Shown here piece by piece: positions 29,294 through 39,459 of a DNA stretch of 64,000 bases. Below the pieces are notes generated by a model that worked only from the letters and a program-made list of their open reading frames with translations, made no database searches and had not been told where the DNA came from. The stretch is from a bacterium (GTDB lineage Bacteria; Electryoneota; RPQS01; DYHQ01): contig JAUXGA010000006.1 of the NCBI GenBank assembly GCA_030622545.1, forward strand, positions 90,680-154,679, read 5' to 3'. The translations under genes and the position numbers were made by a program. Each line of letters starts with the position of its first letter. Positions within the stretch are counted from its first letter, which is position 1.

Positions 29294-31375
29294 ATGACCA
29301 AGCGCAAAGCTTCACGGAACTCCACTCACCGCTATAACAATAAAGACGTTCCTCCGGGGATGGCTCCCGGCGACGATGACTATCTTGCCGGAGAACTTCT
29401 GAACGGCGGCTGGTTTTCTCGCGTCAAACAGACGATAATCGGGCGAGCACGAAATCCATTCGACCCGCGGGTATTTCACAATATTTCGCTTATCGCCTTT
29501 TTCGCGTGGGTCGGACTCGGCGCCGACGGCTTGTCCTCCGCCTGCTATGGCCCGGAAGAAGCCTTTCTTGCTCTCCGTGAATTTCCCTTCCTGGCTCCTT
29601 TTCTGGCCATCATTATCGCGGGAACGATTCTGATCATCTCGCGCGGCTACATGCTGGTGATCGAAGAATTTCCCTCCGGGGGCGGCGGATATCTGGTTGC
29701 CTCCAAACTCATCAGTCCCCGTGCCGGAGCCATCGCCGGTTCGGCACTCGTGGTAGACTATGTGCTGACGATTGCTGTATCCGTTGCGGCGGGTGCAAAC
29801 GCGCTCTTCAGTTTATTCCCCGGTGAATATCATGTCTTTCGCGTCCCCATCGCAATTCTCGCCGTCGTCTTTCTGGTACTGCTAAATCTGCGCGGTGTGA
29901 AGGAATCGGTTCTGACGCTGCTGCCGATTTTCATGATCTTTGTCGTTTCTCATGTCGGTCTTCTTTTCTATGGCGTGGTGATTCATCTGACGGATATCAC
30001 CGCCGTCAGTACAACCGTTGTCAGCGAAACCGCCGGAGCAATCAATCAATATGGATTCTTCTTTGTTCTTTTGATTATCTTCCGAGCCTACAGTATGGGC
30101 TGCGGGACACTGACCGGTATCGAAGCGGTAGCCAATGGCATGCTCGTTCTGAAGGAACCAAGAATTCAGACAGGCAAGCGCACAATGGTCTATATGGCGA
30201 TTTCGCTGGCTTTCATGGCGGCGGCTTTGATGTTCAACTTCCTGTTCTTTGATGTCAGCCCCGTTGCAGGGAAAACGCTCAACGCTGTTCTTTTCTCTCA
30301 GATGGTCGGCACGTGGCACATCGCTGGTTGGCAAATCGGCAAAGGCATCGTCTGGATGATGCTGGTCTCCGAAGCCCTGATTCTCTTTGTAGCGGCACAA
30401 ACGGGATTTCTCGCCGGCCCTCGCGTTCTGGCGAATATGGCCGAGGATGAATGGATGCCTCACCGTTTCGGACACCTTTCCGAGCGGTTGGTAACGCAAA
30501 ACGGAATCATTCTGATGGGACTTGGGGCTGTGGCTTTAATTCTATACGCCCGAGGGAATGTCCAAACGCTCGTCATGCTCTATGCGATAAACGTCTTTAT
30601 GGATTTCACGCTTTCTCAGCTCGGCATGTCGCGTCTATGGCTTTCCAAACGCAAAATATTAGCGGATTGGAAAAAACGACTGGCGATTAATGCGACGGGA
30701 TTTGTGGTGGCGGTGGTGACACTCGCGATTACCGTTTCCCTCAAATTCTTCAAAGGCGGCTGGTTGATTATCACCATAACGGGCTGTCTGGTGATTCTCT
30801 GCTTTATCATTCGAAGGCATTATGAGGACGTGAAGCGAAAGCTGGTAAAAGTCGATGAAATCCTCAAGGATGTTCCGATGGGAGAGGTTCCTGTCGCTCC
30901 GCAGAAGTTGGATGCGAAGGAACCGACGGCGGTGGTGCTTGTTTCCGGTTTCAGCGGCGTTGGCATTCACGTCCTGCTCAACATCCATCGGCTCTTCGCC
31001 TTCCGCTTCAAACAATATGTCTTCCTTTCCGTCGGCACTATCGACACCGGCCATTTCAAAGGCGCCAGCGAGATCGAAGAACTTAAGAAAGCGACCGAGA
31101 ACGAAGTCGAACGTTATGTCAAACTCGCGCGGAGCTATGGACTTAAAACCGAAGGCCGCTTTTCAGCCGCCATCGATTGTCTTGACGAAATGGAAAAGAT
31201 GTGTCTGCAAATTCGACAGGATTATTCCAACAGTGTCTTTTTCGCCGCGCGACTCCTTTTCTGGCGCGATACTCTTTGGAATCGTCTGCTGCACAATGAA
31301 ACCGCGCTTTCCATTCAGCGGCGCCTGCTTTTCCACGGCATTCAAATGATGATTCTTCCTGTAAGATTGCGATAA
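29294..31375 (+). CDS. APC-superfamily amino acid permease
   Basis: The 693-residue protein has about 12 hydrophobic segments between residues 50 and 500. A soluble C-terminal domain (about 520-693) contains a helical part and [36 protein letters not shown] near residue 75 is typical of the family. Its position between tdh and kbl suggests it imports threonine or a related amino acid; the specificity is inferred from context only. There are 32 bases after tdh and 19 before the kbl start. Confidence 0.85.
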   Translation: MTKRKASRNSTHRYNNKDVPPGMAPGDDDYLAGELLNGGWFSRVKQTIIGRARNPFDPRVFHNISLIAFFAWVGLGADGLSSACYGPEEAFLALREFPFLAPFLAIIIAGTILIISRGYMLVIEEFPSGGGGYLVASKLISPRAGAIAGSALVVDYVLTIAVSVAAGANALFSLFPGEYHVFRVPIAILAVVFLVLLNLRGVKESVLTLLPIFMIFVVSHVGLLFYGVVIHLTDITAVSTTVVSETAGAINQYGFFFVLLIIFRAYSMGCGTLTGIEAVANGMLVLKEPRIQTGKRTMVYMAISLAFMAAALMFNFLFFDVSPVAGKTLNAVLFSQMVGTWHIAGWQIGKGIVWMMLVSEALILFVAAQTGFLAGPRVLANMAEDEWMPHRFGHLSERLVTQNGIILMGLGAVALILYARGNVQTLVMLYAINVFMDFTLSQLGMSRLWLSKRKILADWKKRLAINATGFVVAVVTLAITVSLKFFKGGWLIITITGCLVILCFIIRRHYEDVKRKLVKVDEILKDVPMGEVPVAPQKLDAKEPTAVVLVSGFSGVGIHVLLNIHRLFAFRFKQYVFLSVGTIDTGHFKGASEIEELKKATENEVERYVKLARSYGLKTEGRFSAAIDCLDEMEKMCLQIRQDYSNSVFFAARLLFWRDTLWNRLLHNETALSIQRRLLFHGIQMMILPVRLR

Positions 31376-31394
31376 AAAATTGAGGAAACCAACC

Positions 31395-32585
31395 ATGTAC
31401 GGAAATCTGAAAAACCACCTGCTGAAAGAATTAGCAGGTGTAAAAGAAGCCGGGCTCTTCAAAGATGAACGAATCATCCTCACGCCTCAAGGGGCTTCTA
31501 TCAAAGTGAAACAAGGCGATGTGCTCAACTTCTGCGCCAACAACTATCTGGGACTCGGCAACCATCCGGAGCTGATTAAAGCCGCTCAAAATGCGCTGGG
31601 AAACTGGGGCTATGGCTTATCATCGGTTCGCTTTATCTGCGGAACCCAAACGGTGCACAAGGATCTCGAAGAAGCTGTGACGAATTTCCTTGGCACGGAG
31701 GATACGATTCTCTACAGCTCCTGTTTCGATGCCAATGGCGGACTCTTCGAGACGCTCATGGGCCCGGAAGATGCTATCCTTACCGACGCTTTGAATCATG
31801 CGTCTATCATTGACGGCATCCGACTTTCCAAAGCGAAACGTTTCATCTTCGCTCATGCCGACATGAACGACCTCGAAGCGAAATTGAAAGAAGCTTCCGG
31901 CGCTCGCTTCCGTCTCGTCGCCACGGACGGCGTCTTCTCGATGGATGGCGATATTGCTAAGCTTTCCGAAATCTGCGACCTCGCTGAGAAATATGATAGC
32001 TTGGTTATGCTCGATGACAGCCATTCCACCGGTTTCATGGGCAAACACGGCAAAGGCACACATGAACACACCGGCACAATGGGACGAATTGACATTATCA
32101 CGTCCACACTCGGCAAAGCTCTCGGAGGCGCAGCAGGCGGTTTTACGTCAGCTCGCAAGGAAATCGTCGGCATCCTTCGCCAGCGGTCGCGACCCTATCT
32201 CTTCTCGAACACCATGCCGCCGCCCATTGCGGTCGCCGCGCGGAAAGTCATTGAACTGCTGACGGAAACCACAGCCCTTCGAGACAAACTCGAGAGCAGC
32301 ACGAAATACTTCCGCGAGAAAATGACGGCAGCCGGTTTCGATATCAAACCCGGCATCCATCCGATTGTCCCGATTATGCTCTATGACGCGCCTCTGGCTC
32401 AGAAATTCGCCGCGCAACTTTTAGACGAAGGCATCTACGTTATCGGCTTCTTCTACCCGGTCGTCCCGAAAGGGCAAGCACGCATCCGCGTTCAAATTTC
32501 AGCCGCGCACGAAAAGGAACACCTCGACCGCGCCATCAAAGGCTTCACAAAAGTCGGCAAGAAACTGGGTGTCTTAAAAAACTAA
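31395..32585 (+). CDS. kbl: 2-amino-3-ketobutyrate CoA ligase (glycine C-acetyltransferase)
   Basis: The 396-residue PLP enzyme cleaves 2-amino-3-ketobutyrate with CoA to glycine and acetyl-CoA, completing threonine breakdown. [33 protein letters not shown] and the PLP lysine motif [13 protein letters not shown] (near 241) are characteristic. I start at ATG 31395, with TGAGGA eight bases ahead, rather than the TTG at 31380; this gives the family length. Third gene of the tdh operon. Confidence 0.95.
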   Translation: MYGNLKNHLLKELAGVKEAGLFKDERIILTPQGASIKVKQGDVLNFCANNYLGLGNHPELIKAAQNALGNWGYGLSSVRFICGTQTVHKDLEEAVTNFLGTEDTILYSSCFDANGGLFETLMGPEDAILTDALNHASIIDGIRLSKAKRFIFAHADMNDLEAKLKEASGARFRLVATDGVFSMDGDIAKLSEICDLAEKYDSLVMLDDSHSTGFMGKHGKGTHEHTGTMGRIDIITSTLGKALGGAAGGFTSARKEIVGILRQRSRPYLFSNTMPPPIAVAARKVIELLTETTALRDKLESSTKYFREKMTAAGFDIKPGIHPIVPIMLYDAPLAQKFAAQLLDEGIYVIGFFYPVVPKGQARIRVQISAAHEKEHLDRAIKGFTKVGKKLGVLKN

Positions 32586-32631
32586 ATCGCTGAGATAACG
32601 CGTCCTTGTTGCACTTTCTATAGAATTTGGC

Positions 32632-32660
32632 TTGACAACGAGACACAACTGCCGTATATT
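32632..32660 (+). promoter_or_regulatory. sigma-70-type promoter before the lipoprotein gene
   Basis: TTGACA (32632-32637), a 17-base spacer and TATATT (32655-32660). It drives the putative lipoprotein gene that starts at 32718. Confidence 0.75.
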
Positions 32661-32717
32661 AAGTTTGATGGGCTCGCTATGCGAAGCGCGCGAGAACTTT
32701 GGCAGGCAAGTTGAGAA

Positions 32718-33368
32718 ATGGATTGCCAAGAATTGACTATCGTTTCATTGCTTAATCGACTGCATTCCAGTAAGAGTCATCGCACATGGATAGCGATGGC
32801 TCTGATCACATGCACTTTGTCCCTAACTCTTTCCTGCCGCAGTTCAGGACAAGCTCCCGGGCCCTATCAAAAACTTGACTTTTCGGTGGATTCTACTCGA
32901 TTAGGTGAAGCCGTCGCGGTGGGAGAAATGACTCTCCAAGCGCCGCGAGACTGGCAACGAGCTGACAGCACTCTGATGTCTCATATCCACCAAGGGATGC
33001 CGGGCGATACGAGTCGCTTGGGAGTCTCGTTGGAGGAAGCCTTCGTCAATGCGAAGAACGGCGCGGTACTCCTGGTGACAAGCTTTGCAAATGAAGACAT
33101 ACAAAAAGAAGGATTTGTTGATTGGGCCCGACGATTCGCGGAGAATTTTTACGCAGCCAATCCTTATGCAGACACGAGAGAAGAGTGGCTTCTCTTGGGT
33201 GACATTCCAGCCGTTCAACTCTACGCTGCGGACTCTCTGCGGGTTCAGTTCAAATTTCTACTCGATTTGAAAACACCTATGGGTCTCGATTATTCCGTAC
33301 CACTCGGAGTCTGGACAGAGGTTGCAAAGTCGGTAGAATCTTCGCTGGGAACGATTCGGAAGCGATGA
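32718..33368 (+). CDS. putative lipoprotein of unknown function
   Basis: I do not recognise this 216-residue protein. It has a lipoprotein-type signal (ITCTLSLTLSC, Cys near 40) after a long n-region; an internal ATG at 32796 would give a normal-length signal peptide, so the start is uncertain. The mature part is soluble and mixed alpha/beta with a VGEMTLQAPRDWQR segment; a PsbP-like fold is possible but not shown. It has its own consensus promoter. A Bor-like lipoprotein gene follows 109 bases later. Confidence 0.7.
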   Translation: MDCQELTIVSLLNRLHSSKSHRTWIAMALITCTLSLTLSCRSSGQAPGPYQKLDFSVDSTRLGEAVAVGEMTLQAPRDWQRADSTLMSHIHQGMPGDTSRLGVSLEEAFVNAKNGAVLLVTSFANEDIQKEGFVDWARRFAENFYAANPYADTREEWLLLGDIPAVQLYAADSLRVQFKFLLDLKTPMGLDYSVPLGVWTEVAKSVESSLGTIRKR

Positions 33369-33477
33369 CAAAGCCGCGAATTGCCTGCTCCACAGATCAT
33401 GTGTTCAATACGCTTCGGCGCTTTTTTTTCATACAGTTTTTTCAGGCAATCCCTTTCTTTAAAAAAGGAGAACGTAA

Positions 33478-33771
33478 ATGAAGAAAATCATTGCCGCATC
33501 TCTCATCGTTGCGTTTTGCTGTCTCTTGATGGGTTGCTATACGTTCAACCATCAGGTTGGTACTGGCGCAAAGGGCTATGATCAGATTGAGGAAAGACAG
33601 TGGTTTGTCCTCTGGGGTCTCGTTCCGATCAATGACGTGGACTCCAAAGCGATGGCAGGCGGTGCAGCGAATTACGACGTCAAAACCGAATTCAACGTGG
33701 TGGACGTCATCATTACGGCTTTTACCAGTATGGTCACTGTTCACTGCCAAACCGTGACGGTTACAAAGTAG
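33478..33771 (+). CDS. Bor-family-like small lipoprotein
   Basis: The 97-residue protein has a clear lipobox (LLMGC, Cys21). The mature part aligns by eye with the phage lambda Bor pattern: a WFVLWGLVPINDVD strand, then AGGAANYDVKTEFN, then a hydrophobic stretch and VHCQTVTV. Bor proteins sit in the outer membrane and affect serum resistance in E. coli; the role here is unknown. A good ribosome site (AAAGGAG) and a strong downstream terminator frame it. Confidence 0.75.
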   Translation: MKKIIAASLIVAFCCLLMGCYTFNHQVGTGAKGYDQIEERQWFVLWGLVPINDVDSKAMAGGAANYDVKTEFNVVDVIITAFTSMVTVHCQTVTVTK

Positions 33772-33832
33772 CTGGCGGGTTTTCGAAGAAGCGCTTAATC
33801 TCGCTACGGAATTCCCAAGAGCTCCTAAGAAA

Positions 33833-33869
33833 AGAGCGGGCACCTCGTAAAGGTGCCCGCTCTTTTTTT
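33833..33869 (+). terminator. strong rho-independent terminator
   Basis: A perfect 13-bp stem AGAGCGGGCACCT (33833-33845) with AGGTGCCCGCTCT (33851-33863), a 5-base loop and a run of seven T. It ends the Bor-like gene transcript and lies tail-to-tail with the DNA methylase gene. Confidence 0.92.
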
Positions 33870-33885
33870 ATAGAATTCCGACAGA

Positions 33886-34722
33886 CTATGTGGGAATCCT
33901 CAAATCGAGAGGTAGCGTTTCGTTGGCGCGAGCTCGCGGCATCCGGCGCGACCGTACAACCGGTCGTTTTTTTGCGGGAACGGCGCTCTCGATGCGGGGA
34001 AGGTTTTGCCATAAGCGCCCTTGCCTACCCAAACCACCCCGGAGACCCGCTCGATGAAAATCTCGATTGAGTTCAGTCAACACATAGAAGCGTTCTTTCT
34101 TATCGCCCTTTTGCCGAAGCGTGTCCTTGCATGCGAGCCCCGTGCTTCCGGTTCCGGCAAAGGGATCCAGCACGATTTCTTCCGGCAGCGTACTTTTCTC
34201 GACAAGAAGCCGCAGCAAATCCACCGGCTTTTGAGTCGCGTGCGCTCGCAGAGCTGACGGCACGTTTTTATACGGCAGCACATCGGATTCGCGCGGCCCG
34301 AAGAGTTCACGCCGACCCTTCGCGGCAAAAATAATCATCTCGCTCTGGGGAGCGTATGACCCCTTTAAATCTCCAGAGCCATGATTATTTTTGACCCAAA
34401 TCAGGCAGTTCTTAATCTTGAAACGTTCCGAAATCGCCTTGTAAAAAACCGGATACGTATCAAATCTCGTGAAACAGTAAAAATGCCGATTGGGTTTCAA
34501 TACGCGCTCGATTTCCTCGACAAAGCGCGGCAGCCATGACAAATCCACATCCCCTTCAAACTTCGGCAGCTTCTCCCGCGCGACTCGCCGATTCGATTGA
34601 TAGTCAATTCCGTACGGCGGATCTGTCAGGACAAGATCAACGCATTCATCGGGGAGTTTCGGCAAGAATTTGAAACAATTCTCGCAAAGAAACTCGTCAC
34701 AATACTCTTCCGGCAATTTCAT
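33886..34722 (-). CDS. DNA methyltransferase, N4/N6 type, beta-like order
   Basis: The 278-residue protein has the catalytic motif TDPPYG (residues 33-38) before the AdoMet motif DPFAGTGSTG (near 190), which is the beta-class order. ATQKPVDLLRLL is the usual lead-in to the AdoMet motif. It would methylate adenine N6 or cytosine N4. No restriction endonuclease is adjacent, so it looks solitary. The last ~55 residues are Arg-rich with no recognisable motif, possibly from a late frameshift. It is separated by about 95 bases from the proline dehydrogenase gene. Confidence 0.88.
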   Translation of the reverse strand: MKLPEEYCDEFLCENCFKFLPKLPDECVDLVLTDPPYGIDYQSNRRVAREKLPKFEGDVDLSWLPRFVEEIERVLKPNRHFYCFTRFDTYPVFYKAISERFKIKNCLIWVKNNHGSGDLKGSYAPQSEMIIFAAKGRRELFGPRESDVLPYKNVPSALRAHATQKPVDLLRLLVEKSTLPEEIVLDPFAGTGSTGLACKDTLRQKGDKKERFYVLTELNRDFHRAGLRGGLGRQGRLWQNLPRIESAVPAKKRPVVRSRRMPRARANETLPLDLRIPT

Positions 34723-34818
34723 TTTTTTGCGCTCGCTCTTAATGCGATAATTTCACTAACTCAGAGAGAAGGCCAGCTAAAAAAAGCTGACCTCGGGGAA
34801 AGCTTGAGGATAACTCGC

Positions 34819-35721
34819 TTATCCGGCGTGAAAGATATTCCGGAGTACGTAGTACGCCATTTGTGGATTCTCTTTCAAGCGCCGCGTCGAGTATGGATAC
34901 CACATTTCCCCGAACGGGACATAAATCCGCAGCCGGTGTCCCGCCTCTAAAATAATTTTTCGAAGCTCCGGGTCCACACCCAGAAGCATTTGAAATTCGT
35001 ATTTGTCTTTCGCAAGCCCAAATTCACGAACCAGCCGCATCCCTTCCCAGACAAGCTGTTCGTCATGCGTGGCGATTCCCACATACGCTCCCTCCCGCAA
35101 CATGCGTTCCAGAACGAGTGTGAAATTGCGCCGGATGAGTTCCCTGTCTTTGTAAGCGATGCGGCGCGACTCGTTATAAATACCTTTGCAAAGCCGGAAA
35201 TCGGTCGGGCCATCGTTCATCAGCATATCCGTGTCCGCCAGTGTGCGCCGCATGTACGATTGCAAAACAATCCCGACGTTGTCATATTCCTTGCGCAGCT
35301 CGTTGTAAATACCCAGCGTATCATCGGTCGCTTCGGAATCTTCCATGTCAATGCGGACAAAAATGCCTCGCTTGTGGGCATCTTCGACCAACTCACGAAA
35401 TGTCTTGAGGCAGAATGCCAGATCAAGCTTCAGCCCCATCTGGGTCGGTTTTATCGAGATGTTGGCGTCCAGATTTTCCGATTGAATAACTTCCAACGCT
35501 TGATGGTATATGTTCTTCGGCGTGGCGGCTTCCTCGCGGACTGAGATTTCCTCGCCTAAAACATCCATCGTCGCCATCATTCCTTGCGAGTTCAGCTCTT
35601 TAATCACACGCACAGCGTCTGCGAGAGTTTCGCCCGCAATATAGGGACGCGAAAAATATTGCACAAGCGGTTTGGGAACCAAAGGAATTCCCAGCACTAA
35701 CAATCGGTTGATGAGGTTCAT
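34819..35721 (-). CDS. proline dehydrogenase
   Basis: This 300-residue monofunctional FAD proline dehydrogenase barrel oxidises proline to pyrroline-5-carboxylate. Signatures are VRIDMEDSEATDDTL, VGIVLQSYMRRTLADTD, RLCKGIYNE, GIATHDE and the C-terminal YVPFGEMWYPYSTRRLKENP, which contains the substrate-binding arginine pair. The P5C dehydrogenase is not adjacent. It lies 6 bases from cysteine synthase on the same strand and is probably cotranscribed with it. Confidence 0.94.
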   Translation of the reverse strand: MNLINRLLVLGIPLVPKPLVQYFSRPYIAGETLADAVRVIKELNSQGMMATMDVLGEEISVREEAATPKNIYHQALEVIQSENLDANISIKPTQMGLKLDLAFCLKTFRELVEDAHKRGIFVRIDMEDSEATDDTLGIYNELRKEYDNVGIVLQSYMRRTLADTDMLMNDGPTDFRLCKGIYNESRRIAYKDRELIRRNFTLVLERMLREGAYVGIATHDEQLVWEGMRLVREFGLAKDKYEFQMLLGVDPELRKIILEAGHRLRIYVPFGEMWYPYSTRRLKENPQMAYYVLRNIFHAG

Positions 35722-35727
35722 AGGCTT

Positions 35728-36669
35728 TTAAGTTTGCAAAGGTTCGTTGTATGGAAATAATTCCGTTGAAAGATAGCGTTCACCTGTATCGGGAAGCAGC
35801 GTCACGACGGTCTTCCCTTTCCCTAAGCGGTGACAAATCTGCACCGCTGCATGTGCTGATGCTCCGGAAGAAATCCCGGACAAGATGCCTTCCAAGCGCG
35901 CGAGTTTGCGCGTCATCTCAAAGGCTTCATCCTTTTCCACCGTAATGACTTCATCGTAAATTTTCGTATCGAGAATACTGGGAACGAAATTCGGTCCCCA
36001 ACCCTGTATCTTATGCGGACCCGGTTTTCCCTCCGTCAGCAAGGGACTGTCTTTTGGTTCACATGCAAAGATTTTCAGTTCGGGATATTTTTCCCGGAGG
36101 AAACGTCCCGCGCCGGTAATCGTTCCGCCTGTGCCAATGCCAAAACAAACCGCGTCAATCGGACCCGGCACCTGCTCAAAAATTTCCGGCCCGGTCGTGC
36201 GATAATGAATATCGGGATTCGCCGGATTGTCGAACTGACAGGGAACAAATGAGTTGCCAATCTCCGCGGCTGCTTTGTCCGCCCCTTCAATAGCGCCTTT
36301 CATCCCCTTAGCTCCGGGCGTCAGAACAAGTTCAGCGCCATACGCCTGCAGGAGCTTTCGCCGTTCCACGGTCATCGTGTCAGGCATCACCAGAACGCAG
36401 CGGTAACCCTTCGACGCGCATACCATCGCGAGTCCGATGCCGGTGTTTCCACTGGTGCCTTCAACGACTACTCCATTCGGTTTCAACGTCCTATCTTTTT
36501 CAGCCGCTTCAATCATGGAAACGGCAATGCGATCCTTGACCGAAAAAGCGGGATTGAAACCTTCCAACTTCATCCAAAGCGTCGCATCATTCACCCCAAC
36601 GATGCGATGCGCTTTTACCACTGGCGTTTGACCGACAATATCAAAAATATGATCCCCGCGACGCGCCAT
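35728..36669 (-). CDS. cysK: cysteine synthase (O-acetylserine sulfhydrylase)
   Basis: The 313-residue PLP fold-type II enzyme makes cysteine from O-acetylserine and sulfide. The PLP lysine is in NPAFSVKDR, the substrate loop is EGTSGNTGIGLA, the phosphate-binding loop is GIGTGGTITGAG, and the serine near the pyridine N is in SGISSGASAHAA. Length is normal. A cystathionine-synthase or O-phosphoserine variant cannot be excluded. It is upstream of proline dehydrogenase on the minus strand. Confidence 0.93.
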   Translation of the reverse strand: MARRGDHIFDIVGQTPVVKAHRIVGVNDATLWMKLEGFNPAFSVKDRIAVSMIEAAEKDRTLKPNGVVVEGTSGNTGIGLAMVCASKGYRCVLVMPDTMTVERRKLLQAYGAELVLTPGAKGMKGAIEGADKAAAEIGNSFVPCQFDNPANPDIHYRTTGPEIFEQVPGPIDAVCFGIGTGGTITGAGRFLREKYPELKIFACEPKDSPLLTEGKPGPHKIQGWGPNFVPSILDTKIYDEVITVEKDEAFEMTRKLARLEGILSGISSGASAHAAVQICHRLGKGKTVVTLLPDTGERYLSTELFPYNEPLQT

Positions 36670-36690
36670 AACAACTTCCCTTATTAGTTG

Positions 36691-37176
36691 TTATCCTTTC
36701 TTGTAACCTATCTTTCGCAAGAATCCAATCCGCTCGGAAATATCTTTGTCCATCTCGATTCCCTTGGGCGACTCACCGTCAATCACGCCTACGATTCCCC
36801 GACCGCCTTCAGCTTCGACAACAAGCACCTGCAGCGGATTCGCCGTCGCGCAATAGACACAGCATACTTCGCGGCAAGCCTTCACCGCCGGAAGGACATT
36901 AATCGGATAAGCGTCGCGCATGAAAATACAAAAGGTATGCCCTGCTCCAATCGCCTGCATGGTATCGACAGCTAATTTCCGAAGCGCTTCGTCATTGCCG
37001 TCATGGCGAATCAAGCACGGCCCGGACGCTTCGTTGAACGCGATGCCGAATTTTCCCTGCGGCACGGTGTTCACCATGATTTCATAGAGATCCTCGACCG
37101 TCTTAATAAAATGAGTCTGGCCGAGAATAAAATTCACCCCTTCCGGAATCTGAACGGGTACTTGTAAAATATCCAT
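36691..37176 (-). CDS. adenosine-specific kinase family protein
   Basis: The 161-residue protein matches the small family first seen in archaea (adenosine-specific kinase, DUF355). Recognisable are QTHFIKTVEDLYEIM, GIAFNEASGPCLIRHDGND, GHTFCIFM, PINVLPAVKACREVC and VVEAEGGRGIVGVIDG. The function is known only from structural work on a homologue. It starts 22 bases upstream of cysK on the minus strand. Length is normal. Confidence 0.85.
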   Translation of the reverse strand: MDILQVPVQIPEGVNFILGQTHFIKTVEDLYEIMVNTVPQGKFGIAFNEASGPCLIRHDGNDEALRKLAVDTMQAIGAGHTFCIFMRDAYPINVLPAVKACREVCCVYCATANPLQVLVVEAEGGRGIVGVIDGESPKGIEMDKDISERIGFLRKIGYKKG

Positions 37177-37264
37177 GATTCTTTATCCTGTAGCAAAATC
37201 CTACTTTACCGAGTGGAGTTCTATGATCACTCACAATGCACCGATACCATTTGGATGCGTGGTA

Positions 37265-37810
37265 CTACAAACCCAATTCCCCGGAAATTTCCTGCATCGC
37301 CTTCTGTGAGAGCTCCAAGAAATCTTCAAGTTCCAATCCCAACTCGCTGCACGAAGCCATCTGTTCGCGGCTGGCGCCTGCGGCAAAGTGTTTGTCTTTG
37401 AACCGCTTCTTCATGCGGGGAACATTGACATTCTCGATTTTCTTTGTCGGGTGCATCAGTGCGCACGCGACGATAAACCCGGTGGTCGGATCCGCGCAAT
37501 AAATCGCCTTGTCCATCTTGCTTTCTCGCGGAACATGTCCGGCATGAGCCTGAATCGCATGCAGAATTTCGGGAGCGATATCATAATCCTGCAGCATCTC
37601 GAGAGTCTGCACCGTGTGACGCTCCGGTTCGTTCTTCGTGTAATCGAAATCCAAATCATGCAGCAACCCTGCAAGCCCCCACACCTCCTCGTCCTCTCCA
37701 AAACGGCGAGCCAGTGCGCGCATCACAACTTCGACGGAAAGCACATGCTTCTGCAGATTTACCGTCTTGATATGCTCCTGCATGAGCGCCAGAGCTTCTG
37801 AGCGTTCCAT
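37265..37810 (-). CDS. HD-domain phosphohydrolase
   Basis: The 181-residue protein has the HD metal motif LLHDLDFDYTK (His-Asp near residues 50-51) with later histidines in ILHAIQAHAG and an Asp in AIYCADP, the pattern of small HDIG-type hydrolases. The substrate is unknown. Its 5' end overlaps the DUF5683 gene by about 50 bases; in-frame ATGs at 37810 and 37783 are both possible starts. Confidence 0.85.
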   Translation of the reverse strand: MERSEALALMQEHIKTVNLQKHVLSVEVVMRALARRFGEDEEVWGLAGLLHDLDFDYTKNEPERHTVQTLEMLQDYDIAPEILHAIQAHAGHVPRESKMDKAIYCADPTTGFIVACALMHPTKKIENVNVPRMKKRFKDKHFAAGASREQMASCSELGLELEDFLELSQKAMQEISGELGL

Positions 37811-38247
37811 GTGACTACCAATCCTTCCAAAGGTGAAACCGTCAGCGATAAATCAGGTGAAATATCGTAATTGAACAAATGCGCATCCACATACGCATCC
37901 CCCATAGACAACAGCACGAATCCCACCAACCACCAAATCAAGCGATTGCGATCATTGCGGTAGAACTTCGCGGCTTCGCTGTCTCCCTTTTTTTCGTAGC
38001 GTTTGACCTGATCGCTCTGGTAGGATATGCTGAGAGCAAATCCCGTTCCGATGCCGAAAACGATTAGAGACTTGAGATATTTCTCATTGTAGAACTGCCC
38101 CCAGCCGGGAAAAGCCAATGAACGCAGCATCGCGCCGCCGGGACTCTTTTGCTTTGTTTGCAACGTATCAGCCGGCGCACTGCAGGCGGGGGACAGTATT
38201 CCCCAAAACAGCGTCGCAAGAAGTCCCGCAAATAGAAGTCGTCTCAC
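37759..38247 (-). CDS. DUF5683-type membrane protein
   Basis: The protein has about 162 residues, with an N-terminal signal segment (RRLLFAGLLATLFWGILSPA), then AMLRSLAFPGWGQFYNEKYLKSLIVF, the characteristic start of DUF5683, and a further hydrophobic helix (LIWWLVGFVLLSMGDAYVDAHLF). I start at GTG 38247, which overlaps the ridA stop as GTGA; an ATG 18 bases upstream is the alternative. The function is unknown; the family is common in Bacteroidota and related phyla. Confidence 0.75.
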   Translation of the reverse strand: MRRLLFAGLLATLFWGILSPACSAPADTLQTKQKSPGGAMLRSLAFPGWGQFYNEKYLKSLIVFGIGTGFALSISYQSDQVKRYEKKGDSEAAKFYRNDRNRLIWWLVGFVLLSMGDAYVDAHLFNYDISPDLSLTVSPLEGLVVTWNAQKLWRSCRSISRR

Positions 38248-38630
38248 GGTACCAGCGCAATGCACTCGATTTCAACCAAAGCTCCCTTGGGAAGTGCGCC
38301 AACTTGAAACGCGCTTCGAGCCGGAGGATTCTCCGGAAAGAAACGCGCATACACCTCGTTGACGGAGGCGAAATCGTTCATGTCCTGCAAAAAGACCGTG
38401 ACCTTCACCGCATGCGCGAGGTCGCTCCCCCCGGCTTCCAAGACAGCCTTCAGATTTTTCAGCGCCTGCTCCGCTTGCTCGGCGGCAGTTTTGCCAACCA
38501 TTTCTCCTGTCGTCGGGTCGAGAGGAATTTGCCCGGCGGTAAAAAGAAATGTTCCTTTCGCCTTCACAGCCTGACTGTAGGGTCCGATGGCCTGCGGCGC
38601 TTTGATGGTGGAAATAATTTCTCGTTTCAT
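38244..38630 (-). CDS. ridA: RidA-family enamine/imine deaminase
   Basis: The 128-residue protein removes reactive enamine/imine intermediates made by PLP enzymes. The YjgF/RidA signature is clear: APQAIGPYSQAVKA at the start, FTAGQIPLDP, VKVTVFLQDMNDF and RSAFQVGALPKGALVEIECIA with the catalytic Arg and Glu. Length is standard. The stop overlaps the next gene start by 4 bases. Confidence 0.95.
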   Translation of the reverse strand: MKREIISTIKAPQAIGPYSQAVKAKGTFLFTAGQIPLDPTTGEMVGKTAAEQAEQALKNLKAVLEAGGSDLAHAVKVTVFLQDMNDFASVNEVYARFFPENPPARSAFQVGALPKGALVEIECIALVP

Positions 38631-38634
38631 GGTG

Positions 38635-38820
38635 TCAATCGGTTATATCTTTGAAATCAGCGTCTCGAATATCTTCAGACGGCAGCGGCGGCGAGTCCTT
38701 GGGTTTGCCGCGCAGCTCCGCGTCTCGTTTCTGCGTACCGCGGGCAAGCATCCTCCCCACCCACCGAAACAGAAACAGAATCGCTACAACAATCAGAAAA
38801 AGCCGCAATAAAAAACCCAT
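38635..38820 (-). CDS. small single-pass membrane protein
   Basis: The 61-residue protein has one N-terminal transmembrane helix (LLRLFLIVVAILFLFRWVGRML) and a charged, proline-containing cytosolic tail. It sits directly between the deoxynucleoside kinase stop (0 bases) and ridA (4 bases), which supports it as a real gene. The function is unknown; it resembles short DUF4834-like proteins. Confidence 0.6.
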   Translation of the reverse strand: MGFLLRLFLIVVAILFLFRWVGRMLARGTQKRDAELRGKPKDSPPLPSEDIRDADFKDITD

Positions 38821-39459
38821 CTATGTCTCCGCCGGATTATAAAAACTCGTCCCGGTACGCTCCCGAAGAATTTCTTCCACCAGCGCTTCCAGATGTTCCT
38901 CGTTCTTCACAAAATCAATACGCGTGGCATTCACAATCAGAAGCGGTGCGTCGTTGTAGTTAAAGAAAAATTGATTATACGCTTCGTTCAGCGTGCGAAT
39001 ATACTCCTCGCTCATCGAGCGTTCATATGGACGACTGCGCAGCCGGATATTTTTCATCAGCCGCTCGGACGATGACTGCAAATAAATCACCAAGTCCGGT
39101 TTGCGAATGCGAGGCTCGAGGATTTCCATCACCCGTTCATAGAGCAGAAGCTCCGCCTCACTCAGAGTAATGTAGGCAAAAATCTTGTCTTTGGCAAACA
39201 GGTAATCCGCTATGAGAACGGGGTGAAAAAAATCGGGTTCGGGCAATTCCTGCTGCTGCCGATAACGCGACAGTAAAAAGAAAAGCTGCGTCTGAAAAGC
39301 GAACCGCTTCGGATCAACATAGAAATCCTCAAGGAAAGGATTCTCTTCCGGGCGTTCCAAAACAATCTGCCCCTGCAGCCGGTTCGTCAAGATTTCCGCG
39401 AGCGTCGTCTTGCCGACTCCGATAACCCCTTCAATCGATAAATAGCGCATTTTGTTCAT
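38821..39459 (-). CDS. deoxynucleoside kinase
   Basis: The 212-residue dNK-family kinase has the P-loop GVIGVGKTTL near the N-terminus, the ERPEENPFLEDFY substrate motif, FQTQLFFLLSRY, a DLVIYLQSS strand and the arginine-rich lid RLRSRPYERSM. It phosphorylates a deoxynucleoside for salvage; the base preference is unknown. I start at ATG 39459, which overlaps the folK stop as ATGA. It belongs to the kdsA-folB-folK run. Confidence 0.92.
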   Translation of the reverse strand: MNKMRYLSIEGVIGVGKTTLAEILTNRLQGQIVLERPEENPFLEDFYVDPKRFAFQTQLFFLLSRYRQQQELPEPDFFHPVLIADYLFAKDKIFAYITLSEAELLLYERVMEILEPRIRKPDLVIYLQSSSERLMKNIRLRSRPYERSMSEEYIRTLNEAYNQFFFNYNDAPLLIVNATRIDFVKNEEHLEALVEEILRERTGTSFYNPAET